NCBI GenBank assembly: GCA_004168015.1
Contig: SEYW01000002.1
Location: forward strand, 109,013-173,012
Direction: 5' to 3'
DNA length: 64,000 nucleotides
Source: Methylolobus aquaticus
GTDB lineage: Bacteria; Pseudomonadota; Gammaproteobacteria; Methylococcales; Methylococcaceae
This document shows, one piece after another, positions 9,161 through 20,100 of this stretch (position 1 is its first letter; every line of letters begins with the position of its first letter). The notes beneath the pieces are model-generated. The model was given only the letters and a program-made list of their open reading frames with translations, was not told the origin of the DNA and searched no databases. The position numbers were made by a program, and so were the translations under genes.

Positions 9161-9189
9161 GGTGGCGGGGAGTTAGCTTGCCCGCCACC
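9161..9189. terminator. Hairpin between convergent genes
   Basis: Perfect nine-base-pair stem GGTGGCGGG/CCCGCCACC with an 11-base loop, midway between the stop codons of the MCE lipoprotein gene and the RRM gene. It could end transcription from both sides. No T tract follows, so the termination role is inferred. Confidence 0.5.
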
Positions 9190-9209
9190 ACGGCACCAAT
9201 GGGCGGAAC

Positions 9210-9503
9210 TCAGTAATCGCGACGTCCGCCACCGCCGAAATTGCGTCGGCCAGCCGACTCCTCGCGCGGGCGCGCCTCATTGACGGTGATCGAGCGTCCG
9301 CCGATCTCGCTCTGGTGCAGTTGGTCGATAGCGGCTTGTCCGCCTTTCGCATCCATCATGACGAAGCCGAAACCCTTCGACTGTCCGGAAAAGCGATCGG
9401 CAATCACGCTGACCGACTGGACTTCACCGAATTGCGCGAACAATGTGCGCAGGTCTTCGTCGGTGGTGCTGTACGGCAAGTTTCCAACATACAGGTTCTT
9501 CAT
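9210..9503 (-). CDS. RNA-binding RRM protein
   Basis: 97 residues: a single RNA recognition motif followed by a short Gly/Arg-rich tail (FGGGGRRDY). RNP-2 is LYVGNL at residues 4-9 and RNP-1 is KGFGFVMM in the middle, with the aromatic residues that stack on RNA present. Bacterial proteins of this size and layout are widespread in proteobacteria and cyanobacteria, and some are cold-induced. The start ATG at 9503 gives the family's usual N-terminus. Targets unknown. Confidence 0.92.
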   Translation of the reverse strand: MKNLYVGNLPYSTTDEDLRTLFAQFGEVQSVSVIADRFSGQSKGFGFVMMDAKGGQAAIDQLHQSEIGGRSITVNEARPREESAGRRNFGGGGRRDY

Positions 9504-9898
9504 TCAGATAACTCCGATTCCGAGCGATCCCGGAAAATGCAACTGCAAAATTCGGCTGATAGTCCAAGCCGCATCCTAGCCTAGGGAAGTAGTTCACGGG
9601 GAATGAAACCGGTCTCCCGAGGACACATCGAGGACGCTTGATTCGGAAAGGGATTGCCCAGATTCCGTGGAATTAACATCCGCAGGCGCCGGCACGGTAG
9701 CATGCGGTGTGTGGTTTGTCGAATCGCGTGCGGCTAACGGTTATGGCCTTCGTGCCACCCCGGATGATGACGGCACGCGCGCGATGACCGCTTGCCTTCC
9801 ACCCATACTCTCCCCGAGGGAGAGGCGCGCCGGTGTCGCAGAGCGACTCTTTCACGTGAATGCGGATTGGCTAGCGACCACCGGGGTTTAGCTCCGGA
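9504..9898. other. Gene-free stretch before the YihY gene
   Basis: 395 bases. The right part (about 9780-9890) has small imperfect GC-rich palindromes. No gene or known element seen. The part next to 9503 must contain the promoter and leader of the RRM gene. Confidence 0.4.
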
Positions 9899-11230
9899 TC
9901 ATGCCGCCGGCACACGGCTGTTCTCATCGCCGGTTTCCGTCGAGGTGTCGATGAGAACCGCGCGCAGGGTCAGACCGGCATCCGCCTGACCGGCCAGCCA
10001 GCCCGGTGCATCCCGCAGTCCGTCGAGCGCGGTCGTCGAATCCGGCCCGGTGATAACGGGGAGGGTATCGACATCGCCCGACGACCGAATCGCCGACAGG
10101 ATATCCTGCAGCCGGATGGCGTCCGTGTCGCGCGCCAGTTGGTAGCTGCCGTTCTCGCCGTCCGTGACGACCAGCAAGTTTCTTCGCTGCAGTATCGACA
10201 GGACGCCACCAACCGACTCCCAGGGCAGGTTGACCATGTCGGCCAGGGTATGCAGCGGTATAGCGGACTCGCCACGGTAGTAGCGGAGGCCGATCAGGTA
10301 CATCAACTCCAGGGCCAGTTGCTCGATGCAGCGGATGCTGAGCTTCGGGTGCCGGCTGCCATAGTGGAGATAGCGCGGGTATTGGATATGGAAAGCGATC
10401 GCGCCACCGAGCAACAGGATCAACCAGCTGATATACAACCACAGCATGAATAGGATGATCGCCGCGAAGCTGGAGTAGATCGCACTGTAACTCGCCGAGT
10501 TCGATACGAACGCTGCGAACAGCGATCCCACGAGCTTCCAGGTGACGCCGGCGACCAGACCGCCCCCGACCGCCGCCGACCATTGCACGCGGGTGTTGGG
10601 AATGAACACATAGACGAAGCTGAATGCCACCGAGATGAATACATAGGGCAACAGTATCTTCGTCAACAGATAGTAGAGGGTGCCGAAAGGCTCGATTGCG
10701 AGGATGTGTTGCACCCACTCGTGCTGTGCCGTCGAGGCCATCAAGCCGATGGCCGAGAACACCAGGACCGGGCCGACCAGGATTACGCTCAGATAGTCAC
10801 TGAAGCGGCGCGCGAAACTGCGCGCAGTCGCAACTCGCCAGATGTGGTTGAACGTCGATTCGATTTTCTCTAGTAGCGAGATCACGGTGTAGAACAAGGT
10901 GGCGACGCCGAGCATGCCGAGTACGCCGACGCCGATACTCTCGACGAAACCGATGATGGTTCGGGTGATTTCGGCGGACTTGTCGCCCAGCGGCTCGAGC
11001 AGTTCGAGCAACAGGGGCTCGAGCTGGTTGTGCACGCCGAAGGCCTTCAACACCGAAAAGCTGACGGCCAACAACGGCGCCAGCGAGAGCAGGCTGGTGT
11101 AGACCAGACTGGTCGCGCGTAGCGCCAGACCACCCTCGTCGTATTCGCGGCGCAGCGCCGCGATCCAGCGCTTCGCCCAATTCAGCCAGTCATGTGTCGG
11201 GTGGGATGGAGTCGGGGGCATGGCAAGCAA
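9899..11230 (-). CDS. YihY/BrkB family inner membrane protein
   Basis: 443 residues. The N-terminal two-thirds contains about six membrane helices and family-typical sequences such as TSLVYTSLLSLAPLLAVSFS and FYTVISLLEKIESTFNHIWR. About 130 residues at the C-terminus form a soluble part with a winged-helix look (LHTLADMVNLPWESVGGVLS), as in longer YihY proteins. The biochemical role of the family is not settled; the old ribonuclease BN name is wrong. The start ATG at 11230 is the first in a frame with coding character. It is transcribed alone. Confidence 0.85.
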   Translation of the reverse strand: MLAMPPTPSHPTHDWLNWAKRWIAALRREYDEGGLALRATSLVYTSLLSLAPLLAVSFSVLKAFGVHNQLEPLLLELLEPLGDKSAEITRTIIGFVESIGVGVLGMLGVATLFYTVISLLEKIESTFNHIWRVATARSFARRFSDYLSVILVGPVLVFSAIGLMASTAQHEWVQHILAIEPFGTLYYLLTKILLPYVFISVAFSFVYVFIPNTRVQWSAAVGGGLVAGVTWKLVGSLFAAFVSNSASYSAIYSSFAAIILFMLWLYISWLILLLGGAIAFHIQYPRYLHYGSRHPKLSIRCIEQLALELMYLIGLRYYRGESAIPLHTLADMVNLPWESVGGVLSILQRRNLLVVTDGENGSYQLARDTDAIRLQDILSAIRSSGDVDTLPVITGPDSTTALDGLRDAPGWLAGQADAGLTLRAVLIDTSTETGDENSRVPAA

Positions 11231-11469
11231 GACTTCGCGGTGCGGGCGGTTGGGGCGTGCGGCGATTCCATGAGCCAGTCCCGAAGTCTATCCCATTGGG
11301 GCGGCCAGGCGATATGGCGAGAGGAAAGGCTGCGAATTTCGCCGGCGACGGTGCGCCCGTTCAACTCGGCGGGGACGCGGTCTGCAAGGCTTTGGTGATC
11401 GGCAGGGCCGACCTTGCGACCAGGCCTGATTTCGTGGGATGTGCCCGTTTCTGCGCCGCCGGGCAGAGA

Positions 11470-11493
11470 GGCGCGGCCCCGGGAGGCCGCGCC
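11470..11493. terminator. Strong hairpin after the RCC1-repeat gene
   Basis: Perfect nine-base-pair GC-rich stem, GGCGCGGCC/GGCCGCGCC, with a six-base loop. It lies ten bases after the stop codon of the minus-strand RCC1-repeat gene. There is no U tract, so it is a likely but not certain terminator. Confidence 0.5.
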
Positions 11494-11502
11494 GCAGGGA
11501 TG

Positions 11503-13194
11503 TCAGCCGCCGGTGCCGGTCAACGGGAAGTACAGGGTCGGGTTGCTGGGGTCATCCGTGACGAGGATGGCGCGATTGCGGTTCAGCGCGCGGCGTAGCG
11601 GCGCGTAATCTAACGTGATCGCGCAGTCGGCCCCGGGCTCCAGTGTGGCGCCGCAGGTGTTGCCGACGATACCGAAGGGGCCCGGCCGCATCAGGTTGAA
11701 GCTGGTGAGGTTCAGGGCCTGGGTACCGGCGTTGCGCAAGGTCAGGGTCTGTGGGTCGCTGGTGGTGCCTTTGGGCACGGTGCCGAAAGCAAAGCGCGCT
11801 TGCGAGCGAACGAGCCGGGGGGCATCGCCTACGCCGGAGAGTGGCACACGGACCAAGGGAGCCACGGCGTCGGTAGTGAGCACGAGGCGCCCATTGAATG
11901 CCCCGCCGCGGGTCGCGGCATAGCGGACACTCACGGTGCAGGATGCGCCGGGCTCCAACACACCGCTGGTGTCGGTGCAGTTTTCCTCGGTGACGCTGAA
12001 GCCGGTGCCGGTCGTTTGCACATTGCTGACGGACACGTCGGCAGTGCCGCGGTTTGTGAAAATCACGGTCTCGTCGACTGGCGTGTTGAGCGCCCGCTTG
12101 CCGAAATCCACGACTGAGCGATCGGCCTTGAGCCAGCTGCCGGTGATGTTGGCGGTGGCGGTCAGCACGACGGCCTTGGCGAGGGTGCCGTCGGCGGGAA
12201 TGGCGATGCGCCCGACCCGTGGTCCGGTGCCGCCGTTGATCTTGCCGGTGAGGTCGAACTGGCAGGAGCCGCTGGCATCGTACATCAGTCCGGAGGTGCA
12301 GGTGCCGGGTGTGTAGCCGGAAAATAGGCCGGGCGCGCCCGCATCAACCCCGAGGGCGTCCTTCGCGAAGTCGAGGTTCATGCTCCCGGTGGTAACCTGG
12401 AAGGCCACGCTCTGCGGCGTCATGTCGGCCCCGCGCTCGACGGTGCCGAAATCGACGCGGGCTGGCGTCAGCGTCGAGGCCACGTGCTCGGCTGCGGCGA
12501 TCTGCGTCGGCGTCCAGCGGTCGGTGGTGTTGCCGAGGCCGAGTTGGCCTTCGGCGTTCCAGCCGAAGGACCAAACCGAGCCATCCGCCTTGATCGCGTA
12601 TGCTGCTGCTTGCCCGGCGCTGATAGCGATCACGTCGCTGAGACTGCCTATCAGCTGCGGCCGGGTCTGGTTGGTCGTGTGTCCCAGCCCCAACTGCCCG
12701 AAGAAGTTGTAGCCCCACGCGTAGATATTGCCCTGACGGGTCAGCGCATACGACGAATAGCTCGACGCCGCAACGGCGACAACGTCAGTTAGGCCATCCA
12801 CGAGGACAGGGACCAGACGATCCGCAAAGCTTCCGTTGCCCAGCTGTCCAAACATGTTGGATCCCCAGGCGTACACAGTGCCGTCGCGCTTCACTGCGAG
12901 CGTATGGCTGCTGCCTCCGGCAATGGCCGCCAGATCTTCAATTCCGTCGACCTTGGTCGGGACCTCTCGCTGAGTCTTATCGCCGAGACCGAGTTGACCG
13001 TTCGAATTGTAGCCCCATGCCCAGACGCTTCCGTCATCTTTGATGGCGAAACTATGCGAACCACCCGTTGCAATCGTGGCAACGTCGGAGACGCCGCTCA
13101 GCTTGGTGAAAGCAGATCGCTTTTCCGTATCACCAAGACCGAGTTGCCCGTCCCAGTTTCCGCCGGTGGCCCACACCGACCCGTCCGGAAGCAA
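11503..13194 (-). pseudogene. RCC1-repeat/choice-of-anchor D protein, main part
   Basis: 563 codons downstream of an in-frame TGA that splits the gene (see the entry at 13225-13608). The N-terminal half has RCC1-type repeats of about 50 residues with the core VWAWGYNSNGQLGLGD, giving a seven-bladed propeller when joined with the upstream part. From about residue 245 there are three immunoglobulin-like ASPM/SPD-2/Hydin-type modules (DFGTVERG, VDFGKRAL, FAFGTVPKG; each with ...EPGASC or similar), common in secreted bacterial proteins. On its own this frame has only a TTG start and no signal peptide. It could be made only by readthrough or internal initiation, neither of which is supported. Confidence 0.8.
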
Positions 13195-13224
13195 TGCCAG
13201 GGTGAAGCTGGAACCGACTGCAAC

Positions 13225-13608
13225 TCAGGTTACGGCACTGACACCGGGTACCTGGACCGGCGTCAAGCGGTCATCCTCGTCGCCGAGACCGAGTTGTCCA
13301 GAAAAGTTATCTCCCCAGGCCCAGAGTGTGCCGTCGTGCTTGGTCGCCACGCTGTGCTGGGATCCCATCGCGATGCGGCTTATGTCGCTGAAACCCTCAA
13401 TCAGCGTGGGAGAGGTTCTGCGGTTGTAGATGTCTCCCTGCCCTAGATCTCCTGAATAGTTGCCGCCTTGCCCCATGACGGTGCCGTCCGCCCGCAATAT
13501 CAGGGATGACCAGCCGCCGCCCGCCACGGCGGGCATCGTGGTTTCGGCGAACGCTGATGCGCTCAGCAGTGCTGCGCACCACAAGACGATGAATCCTCTT
13601 TTATTCAT
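13225..13608 (-). pseudogene. RCC1-repeat protein, 5' part with signal peptide
   Basis: 127 codons from an ATG at 13608 that is preceded by GGAGAG. The protein starts with a clear signal peptide (RGFIVLWCAALLSASAFA) and then has two RCC1 repeats (GTLWAWGDNFSGQLGLGD). It ends at a TGA at 13225-13227. The same frame continues without any shift into the 563-codon part, and the next residues (VAVGSSFTLALLPDG) complete the interrupted repeat. So a single nonsense change, or a base-calling error, splits an otherwise intact gene of about 701 codons for a secreted propeller protein. Confidence 0.8.
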
Positions 13609-13866
13609 GACGCACTCTCCAAAAGTTTCGTGGAGTCCGAAGCGAGGGACGCCTCGGTTGCTGCCACGAAACATAGGAAAGCTAATGGCCAGCGGCTCAG
13701 CTGGAATTGGCGTCAAAATGACGCACGGCGTCCGGTCCTATCCCTGGATATATGTCCGATCACGCACCGTTTGGGGGCGACATGCGAGACCCTGCTAGAA
13801 TCAGGCGGCGCAGTCGCATCCCGTGTTTCGTGGCTCTGCGTATCGATTAATCACGCTAACCGGGAG

Positions 13867-14712
13867 ATGGTGGTGACCTTACAAAATGAGACAAAGCCAA
13901 CGGCTAGTCTTCTATTCCGCATCCGCCGTAATTTTGGCTGGCGGTGGCGGAAGCTGCGCAAGGCCGTGTTGCGGCGTCTCGCGTTCCGGCGCCTGCGTCG
14001 GGAGGCGGAACCGGTCGCGGTGACGGATCGCTCGGCCGTGGTCTTCGCACCGCACCAGGACGACGAGACATTGGGTTGCGGTGGGCTGATCGCCGCGAAA
14101 TGCCGCCTGGGTGCGCCGATCACGGTGGTGTTTCTGACCGATGGCGGGGCCTGTTCGCTCGATGAGACCACGCCGGAACAGCGTGCCGAGATCAGCGCGA
14201 TGCGCCGTCAGGAGGCGCTGCGGGCGCTGCATGCACTCGGCATGCAAGCGGACGATGTGGTATTTCTCGATTTGCCGGACGGCGAACTCACTGGCTTTGG
14301 CGACGCTGAGCGCCAGGCTGCGGTCGGAAAGATCGAGGCGGTGTTGCAGCGCGTCGCGCCCCAGGAGGTCTTCCTGCCTTTCCGCAACGATTTCCACCCC
14401 GACCATCAGGCGACGCACCGGCTAGTCAAGGCGGCCGCGGCCGGTTCGGGCCGGCCCGTCGAGCTGTGGAACTACTTTGTCTGGTCGCTGTGGGAGTCCA
14501 GTTGTCTGGATGTCCTGTCGGCACGGGAACGGTCACGGCTGGTGCGGATCGAACTGCCACCCGCCGAGCGCGCCAGGAAGCAGGCGGCCCTGGCCGCATA
14601 CCGCTCGCAATATGAATCCGATCCTACGCGGCGCCTGATCCTGCTGCCGGACGGGTTCCTGCGTTTTTTTTCGTCGCCGCTGGAGTACTTTCTTCGGGAG
14701 TCTGAGGCGTAA
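13867..14712 (+). CDS. PIG-L (LmbE-like) family deacetylase
   Basis: 281 residues from the ATG at 13867 (or the GTG at 13873, which has better spacing to GGGAG). The zinc motif PHQDDE is at residues 62-67 and the second motif HPDH at about 177-180, as in N-acetylglucosaminyl deacetylases such as GlcNAc-PI, MshB and BshB enzymes. The N-terminal 50 residues are Arg-rich and outside the catalytic domain. The likely reaction is removal of an acetyl group from a GlcNAc-containing substrate; context in other genomes often links such genes to surface glycan synthesis. A family 2 glycosyltransferase lies 1 kb downstream on the other strand. Confidence 0.88.
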   Translation: MVVTLQNETKPTASLLFRIRRNFGWRWRKLRKAVLRRLAFRRLRREAEPVAVTDRSAVVFAPHQDDETLGCGGLIAAKCRLGAPITVVFLTDGGACSLDETTPEQRAEISAMRRQEALRALHALGMQADDVVFLDLPDGELTGFGDAERQAAVGKIEAVLQRVAPQEVFLPFRNDFHPDHQATHRLVKAAAAGSGRPVELWNYFVWSLWESSCLDVLSARERSRLVRIELPPAERARKQAALAAYRSQYESDPTRRLILLPDGFLRFFSSPLEYFLRESEA

Positions 14713-14799
14713 AGCGCCCCATTGGTAGCGGATGCCGGAGCCCATGCGCCAGCGCGGCGCTGAGCTCGCGGCGCCGGAGGAACTCTGCCCCTTCCTTCG

Positions 14800-14826
14800 G
14801 CGCGGGCCCCGCGATGGCGCCCGCGC
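14800..14826. terminator. GC-rich hairpin between convergent genes
   Basis: Eight-base-pair stem GCGCGGGC/GCCCGCGC with an 11-base loop between the ends of the deacetylase gene and the amphipathic-helix gene. It has no T tract. The terminator role is inferred from position. Confidence 0.35.
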
Positions 14827-14843
14827 TCGACCAGACCTTCGTG

Positions 14844-15449
14844 TCAGGCCTGACCCTGATCGTCCGAGCCGACGAGCTTTTCGCTCACCTCGGCCAGCTT
14901 CGCCTTGGCCGATTCCTTCAATTCGGAGGCCTTATCGGCCAGTCGCTCGGCGGTATCCTCGGCCGCATCCTCGGCCCTGTCGGCGAGGTCCTCGACTTTT
15001 TCGGCTACGTCGGCCGCGCGCTCCTTGGTTGCCGCGATCAACTGTTCAGCTGAATCCTCGATGTCCTCAACCGTTTCGGCGATCTTTTCCTTGGCGCCCT
15101 GCAGGAAGTCGCCCGCTGCTTCGGTCACCTGTTCATAGCGCTCACTGACCGCTTCCCCAGCCTCCGCGACCCGCTCCTTCACTTCGTGGACGACGATATC
15201 GGCCCTTTCCTTGAGGTCTTCCACCGCGTCACCGATCCGCCCCTTGGCTGCCTGCGCCAGCTCTGCCGCGTTTTCCGTCAGCCGTTCCGCCGTGCCTGTC
15301 ACGTTGTCGGCCACCTTTCCGGCCACTTCGGTCGTGTCCTTCTTGATTTCCTCGACGACCGGGGCCGCCTTGCCCATTGCCTTGTCGAGCAATCCCTTGA
15401 CGGTGGCGATCAACGATCCGATCAAACCTTCACCCTCGTTTGCTGCCAT
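14844..15449 (-). CDS. LEA/apolipoprotein-like amphipathic helical protein
   Basis: 201 residues from the ATG at 15449, which has GGGAGAT just before it; an in-frame ATG six codons upstream is less well placed. The protein is nearly all Ala, Glu, Lys, Asp and Val. It contains 11-residue-like amphipathic repeats (AEKVEDLADRAEDAAEDTA, LKERADIVVHEVKERVAEA) with no Pro and few aromatics, and no signal peptide. This resembles late-embryogenesis-abundant-like and apolipoprotein-like proteins, which coat membranes or protect proteins in drying or osmotic stress. Function here is inference; composition makes homology calls unreliable. Confidence 0.75.
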   Translation of the reverse strand: MAANEGEGLIGSLIATVKGLLDKAMGKAAPVVEEIKKDTTEVAGKVADNVTGTAERLTENAAELAQAAKGRIGDAVEDLKERADIVVHEVKERVAEAGEAVSERYEQVTEAAGDFLQGAKEKIAETVEDIEDSAEQLIAATKERAADVAEKVEDLADRAEDAAEDTAERLADKASELKESAKAKLAEVSEKLVGSDDQGQA

Positions 15450-15788
15450 GGTATCTCCCGCCCTCATGAATGTGATTATGGTTGTAAGTATTTGGAGCAG
15501 TTGCTTCCACGCCTAACGGGGCCAGCCCGTCGGCGTATCCCTCAGCCGGAGTCAACCGCCGCGGTAGGGTACCACACGGGCACTGCAGAGGCGGTGTGGC
15601 CGAGGGGCGTCTGGGTGCTTGCTGTCCTGTGCCGCGAGACGTCTGGTTCAGGTCGGACGGAGACAAGGCGGCCAGCAGGATGGCCATGGGGCGGTGCCGG
15701 GAAGGGGCTTCCGTCCTCGTGAACACCGGGCGCCTGGCGCGGTTGCGAGTAAAGCCGTGAGGGCCTTGGTTTCGCGGTTTCCTGCTTC
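15450..15788. other. Gene-free stretch
   Basis: 339 bases between two minus-strand genes. Only short frames opposite each other. Its left end must hold the promoter of the amphipathic-helix gene. Confidence 0.4.
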
Positions 15789-16724
15789 CTAACTCCCTGA
15801 AATCCGGCGCAGCGCGCGTTCCATCAGGCGGCGGGTGAGGTACCACGGCACCGGCCAGGGCTGGGCGAAGCTTGCCAGAGCGGCGCTCAGCCTGCGTTGC
15901 TTGAGGGCGTCGATCAGCAGACGCCATTGCAGGCGGCAGTCGACATTGATCGCGTGTTGTCGCAGCGCCGCGCGATTGCTGTCGGTCAGCCCCGCCAGTT
16001 GCTCGAGTTCCCGGTCGCAATTGCGGAGATGCAGCAGGTCTTCGACGCGATGACGTTCGCTCAGCGAATCGCTGCGGACCACGGCAACGTAGCCCAACCC
16101 GGGTACCAGCAGGAAACGTGCGCCACAGCCGATGGCGCGCGTGTACAACTCGTAGTCTTCGCCCAGGCGCATGTGCTCCTGATAGCGGAGCGCGTGACGT
16201 TCCAGAAAGCTGCGCCGCATGATGGGCTGGACATAACCCAGTTCCTTGCGGCCACGGCTGGGCACGTTCGAGAGGACGAATTCATCGAATCCGACCAGTC
16301 GTGGTTCGCTCAACGCCTCGCCGATCAGGCTGCGGGGGGGCTGGTCCAGCGAAGCCTCATCGGCCTGCCAGATGTCGTCCGCGATGAAGTCTGCGCGATC
16401 TGCGTAGGCCAGCAGCGCGGCGGTTCGTCCCGGCAGAAAGAAATCGTCGGAATCGAGCACGGCGACCCATTCGGCCCGGCTTTCGTCCATGCCCCGGTTA
16501 CGCGCGGCCGATTGTCCGCGATTCTCGGCTTGGACGATCACCTTGAGACGGCCTGTGCCGTCGTCGGCAGCGCGTGCGTTCTCGACCGTCGCGTCGCGGG
16601 AGCGGTCATCCACGACGACGACCTCGACGACCTCCGGCTCGGCCAGGGCCGAACGGATGGCGCGAGCGATCGTACCGGCGGCATTGTAGGCGGCGATGAT
16701 GACCGCAACGTTTTGTGCATCCAA
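15789..16724 (-). CDS. Family 2 glycosyltransferase
   Basis: 311 residues, GT-A fold. The N-terminus VAVIIAAYNAAGTIARAI and VVVDDRSRDAT give the nucleotide-binding region (Asp39, Asp40). ENRGQSAARNRGM and the DxD-type motif LDSDDFF at 91-94 bind the sugar nucleotide and metal. The rest is a helical C-terminal part with a long Arg/Leu-rich tail and no membrane helix. Donor and acceptor sugars cannot be predicted. It stands alone, so it may act in a surface glycan pathway encoded elsewhere, together with the deacetylase and flippase of this window. Confidence 0.9.
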   Translation of the reverse strand: MDAQNVAVIIAAYNAAGTIARAIRSALAEPEVVEVVVVDDRSRDATVENARAADDGTGRLKVIVQAENRGQSAARNRGMDESRAEWVAVLDSDDFFLPGRTAALLAYADRADFIADDIWQADEASLDQPPRSLIGEALSEPRLVGFDEFVLSNVPSRGRKELGYVQPIMRRSFLERHALRYQEHMRLGEDYELYTRAIGCGARFLLVPGLGYVAVVRSDSLSERHRVEDLLHLRNCDRELEQLAGLTDSNRAALRQHAINVDCRLQWRLLIDALKQRRLSAALASFAQPWPVPWYLTRRLMERALRRISGS

Positions 16725-17118
16725 GAGCGATCTCCTGATCCGGTATTCGCGCAGAGCTCGAGGTTGGCCTTCCCGCCCCCTTCCGAGAGCCGCCCAGCGG
16801 GCCTGCGCAGGCGAGGCGGAGGATGCGGAGGCCGCGAGAGCTTGTCAACTCTTGAGTCCCGCGATCACCGCTCACGACCTTGGTGTCCGATTGCGAACGT
16901 CGGGAGGAATTGCGACACTCGCCGTGGGCGCTCGGTCCCGGCGCGAGCCGCTGCAGGCCCCGTCGTCCCGGCATGCGCTCACTCTGTCAGAGAGACGCTG
17001 ACTCGATTACTACGCATAGCTTAGTCAACGAGCCTGACTGTTAGCGCCCATCCTGCCGACATGGCTGCCCTGTGGATGTTCCTCCCGTCCGGATAACGCG
17101 TGTCCATCGTCCTCACTT
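16725..17118. other. Divergent intergenic region before lhr
   Basis: 394 bases between two divergent genes, the glycosyltransferase and lhr. It should contain both promoters; I cannot pick convincing -35/-10 pairs in this GC-rich sequence. No other element seen. Confidence 0.4.
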
Positions 17119-20100
17119 ATGTTCAGTGCCGCGGCCAAGGCCTGGTTCGACAGTAACTTTCCGGCACCGACCGAAGTGCAACGCCGCGGCTGGCCGATTC
17201 TTGAGGCCGGTCGTCACGCCTTGTTGCTCGCCCCGACCGGCAGTGGAAAAACGCTGGCGGCCTTCCTGGCGGCAATCGACAGCCTGTTCTCGGCGCCGGC
17301 GTACGAGCCCGGCATCAAGGTGCTGTACATCTCTCCATTGAAGGCGCTCGTCCACGATATCGAGCGCAACCTGCGCGCGCCGCTGGTCGGTATCTGCCGC
17401 ACGGCCGAGCGGCTCGGTTTGCCGGCGCGGTCCATCACGGTCGACGTCCGGACCGGCGATACGCCGCAGCGCGAGCGGTTGCGACAGGCCAGGGAGCCCG
17501 CCGATATCCTCGTCACGACGCCCGAATCGTTGTACCTGCTGCTCGGCGCAAAGGCCCGCAACAATCTTCGGGGCGTCCGGACGGTGATCGTCGACGAAGT
17601 GCATGCGCTGGCGCCGGTCAAGCGCGGCGTGCATCTGGCGTTGTCGCTGGAGCGTCTCTCGGCGCTGTGCGAAGACGATCCGCAGCGCGTCGGCCTGTCG
17701 GCGACGGTCCATCCGGCGGCCGAGGTTGCGGCCTTCCTCGGTGGCGATCGGCCGGTCGAGATCGTCGATGCCTCGGCGCCGCCGCAGCTCGACCTGCGCA
17801 TCGTCATGGCGACGCCCGAAAGTGATCAGGTCGCGTCGGCGATGCCGGAGGAGCGGCTGCGCGGTGGCTCCATTCTGGGTGAGCTCTACAGCCGCGAACT
17901 GGGCCGGCCCAAAACGGAACGCGGGATCTGGCCCGCCATTTATCCGCGCCTGCTGGACGACATCCGCGCGAACCGCTCCACACTGATTTTCGTGAACAGC
18001 CGAGGCCTGTGCGAGCGGCTGGCGCAGCGCCTCAACGATGAAGCCGGCGAGGACCTGGTACGGGCGCACCATGGCAGCGTGTCGCCGGCCCAGCGTGCCG
18101 AGATCGAAGACCAGCTGAAGCGGGGCGGGATTCGGGGCATCGTCGCGACCTCGTCACTGGAACTGGGCATCGACATGGGGGCCATCGACCTGGTCGTGCT
18201 GGTCGAGTCGCCCGGCTCGGTCGCGCGCGGGCTGCAGCGGGTCGGGCGCGCCGGGCATCAGGTCGGTCAGACCAGCGTCGGGCGCATCTACCCCAAGTTT
18301 CGCGGCGATCTGCTCGAATGCGCGGTGATCGGTCAGCGCATGCTGCATGGCGAAATCGAGCCCATTCAGGTACCGCAAAACGTGCTCGACGTGCTGGCGC
18401 AGCAGGTCGTCGCCCAATGCGTGGTGCATCCCTCAACCGTCGATGAGTTGCTGCAGTGCTGCCGCCGCGCCCATCCGTATCGGACCTTGTCCCGGCCGTT
18501 GCTGGAGGCCGTACTCGACATGCTGGCGGGGCGCTACACGGAGAATGAATTCGCGGATCTGCGTCCGTTGCTGGCCTGGGATCGCGCGGCCGACCGCTTG
18601 TCGCCCCGGCGCGGCGCGGCAATGCGATCACGCCTGAACGCCGGAACGATACCCGATCGTGGCAACTACGGCGTCTACCTCGTGCCAAACGGACCGCGGG
18701 TCGGGGAACTCGACGAAGAGATGGTGTTCGAGACACGAACCGGGGACTGCGTGCTGCTCGGTGCGACGACCTGGCGGGTCGAGGAAATCACTCGCGACCG
18801 TGTCCTGGTTTCGCCGGCACCCGGCGAGCCGGGGCGGTTGCCGTTCTGGCGGGGCGAAGGTCCGGGTCGTCCTTTGGTCGTGGGTCGCGCGCTGGGTGAG
18901 CTGCTCCGTGAACTGTCGGGGAAGGGTCCGGCTCAGCGCCGGCGATGGCTGCAGGAAGAGACGCCGCTGGACGAACTCGCGGCGCAGAATCTCGCCGCAT
19001 ACCTCGACGAACAGCAGCAGGCCACCGGCACGCTACCCAGCGACCGTTGCATCGTCGTCGAGCGATTCCGGGACGAACTGGGCGATTGGCGGGTTTGCAT
19101 CCTGTCGCCGTTTGGGGCCCGCATCCACGGACCCTGGGCCATGGCGATACAGCACCAGCTGAGCCTGCGCAGCGGCTTCGAGGTGCAGGTCATGTATACC
19201 GACGACGGCATCGTGCTTCGCCTGGCGGACGTCGACGAGTTGCCTGCGCTGGACGGGTTGCTGCCCGATCCCGACGAGGCTAGGGACGCGGTCACGGCCG
19301 AGCTGGCCAACACGGCGCTGTTCGCCGGCCTGTTCCGGGAGAATGCGGTCCGCTCGATGGTGCTGCCCCGGCGGCGGCCCGGTTCCCGCAATCCCTTGTG
19401 GGTCCAAAGGCTGAAGGCCCAGGGCTTGCTGGCCGCGGTCAAGCGCTACCCGGCTTTTCCGCTGGTCCTCGAGACTTATCGCCAGGCGCTGTGCGATCAG
19501 TTCGACCTGGGCGGGTTCGAAGATCTGATGTCGGCGATCCGCAGCCGGACGGTGCAGGTGATCGAGACCGAAACGCGCACGGCATCGCCGTTCGCGCGGT
19601 CGTTGGTCTTTGCCTACATTGCGGCGTATCTCTATGAACAGGATGCACCGCTGGCCGAGCGCAAGGCTCAGGCGCTGACGGTCGACAGCCGGCTGTTGGC
19701 CGAATTGCTGGGGCAGGCGCAGCTGCGCGAACTGCTCGACGAGCACGTGATCGATGAGATCGAGCAGGATCTCCAGCATCTGGCTGACGGACGGCGGGCC
19801 CGGGATGGTGACGAACTCCACGATGTGCTCAGGCGCCTTGGTGATCTCGGTCTCGACGAGATTCGCGCCCGGTGCGATGAGGATCCCGGGGAATGGCTGC
19901 TGTCGCTCGCTGCCGAGCGTCGGGCCTGCAAGCTCAATGTGGCTGGCGAACAGCGCTGGATCGCCGCCGAGGACGCGGGCCTGTTTCGGGATGCGCTGGG
20001 AACCGTGCCCCCCTCGGGCTTGCCGGAATCCTTCCTCGCTTCCGTAGAGCGTCCCTTGCCGCGGCTGTGCACGCGCTTTGCCCGCACGCACGGGCCTTTC

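Noticed and set aside
13225-13227. Selenocysteine codon in the RCC1-repeat gene
   Set aside because: No redox motif surrounds the position, the repeat tolerates many residues there, and no selenocysteine-insertion hairpin is apparent.
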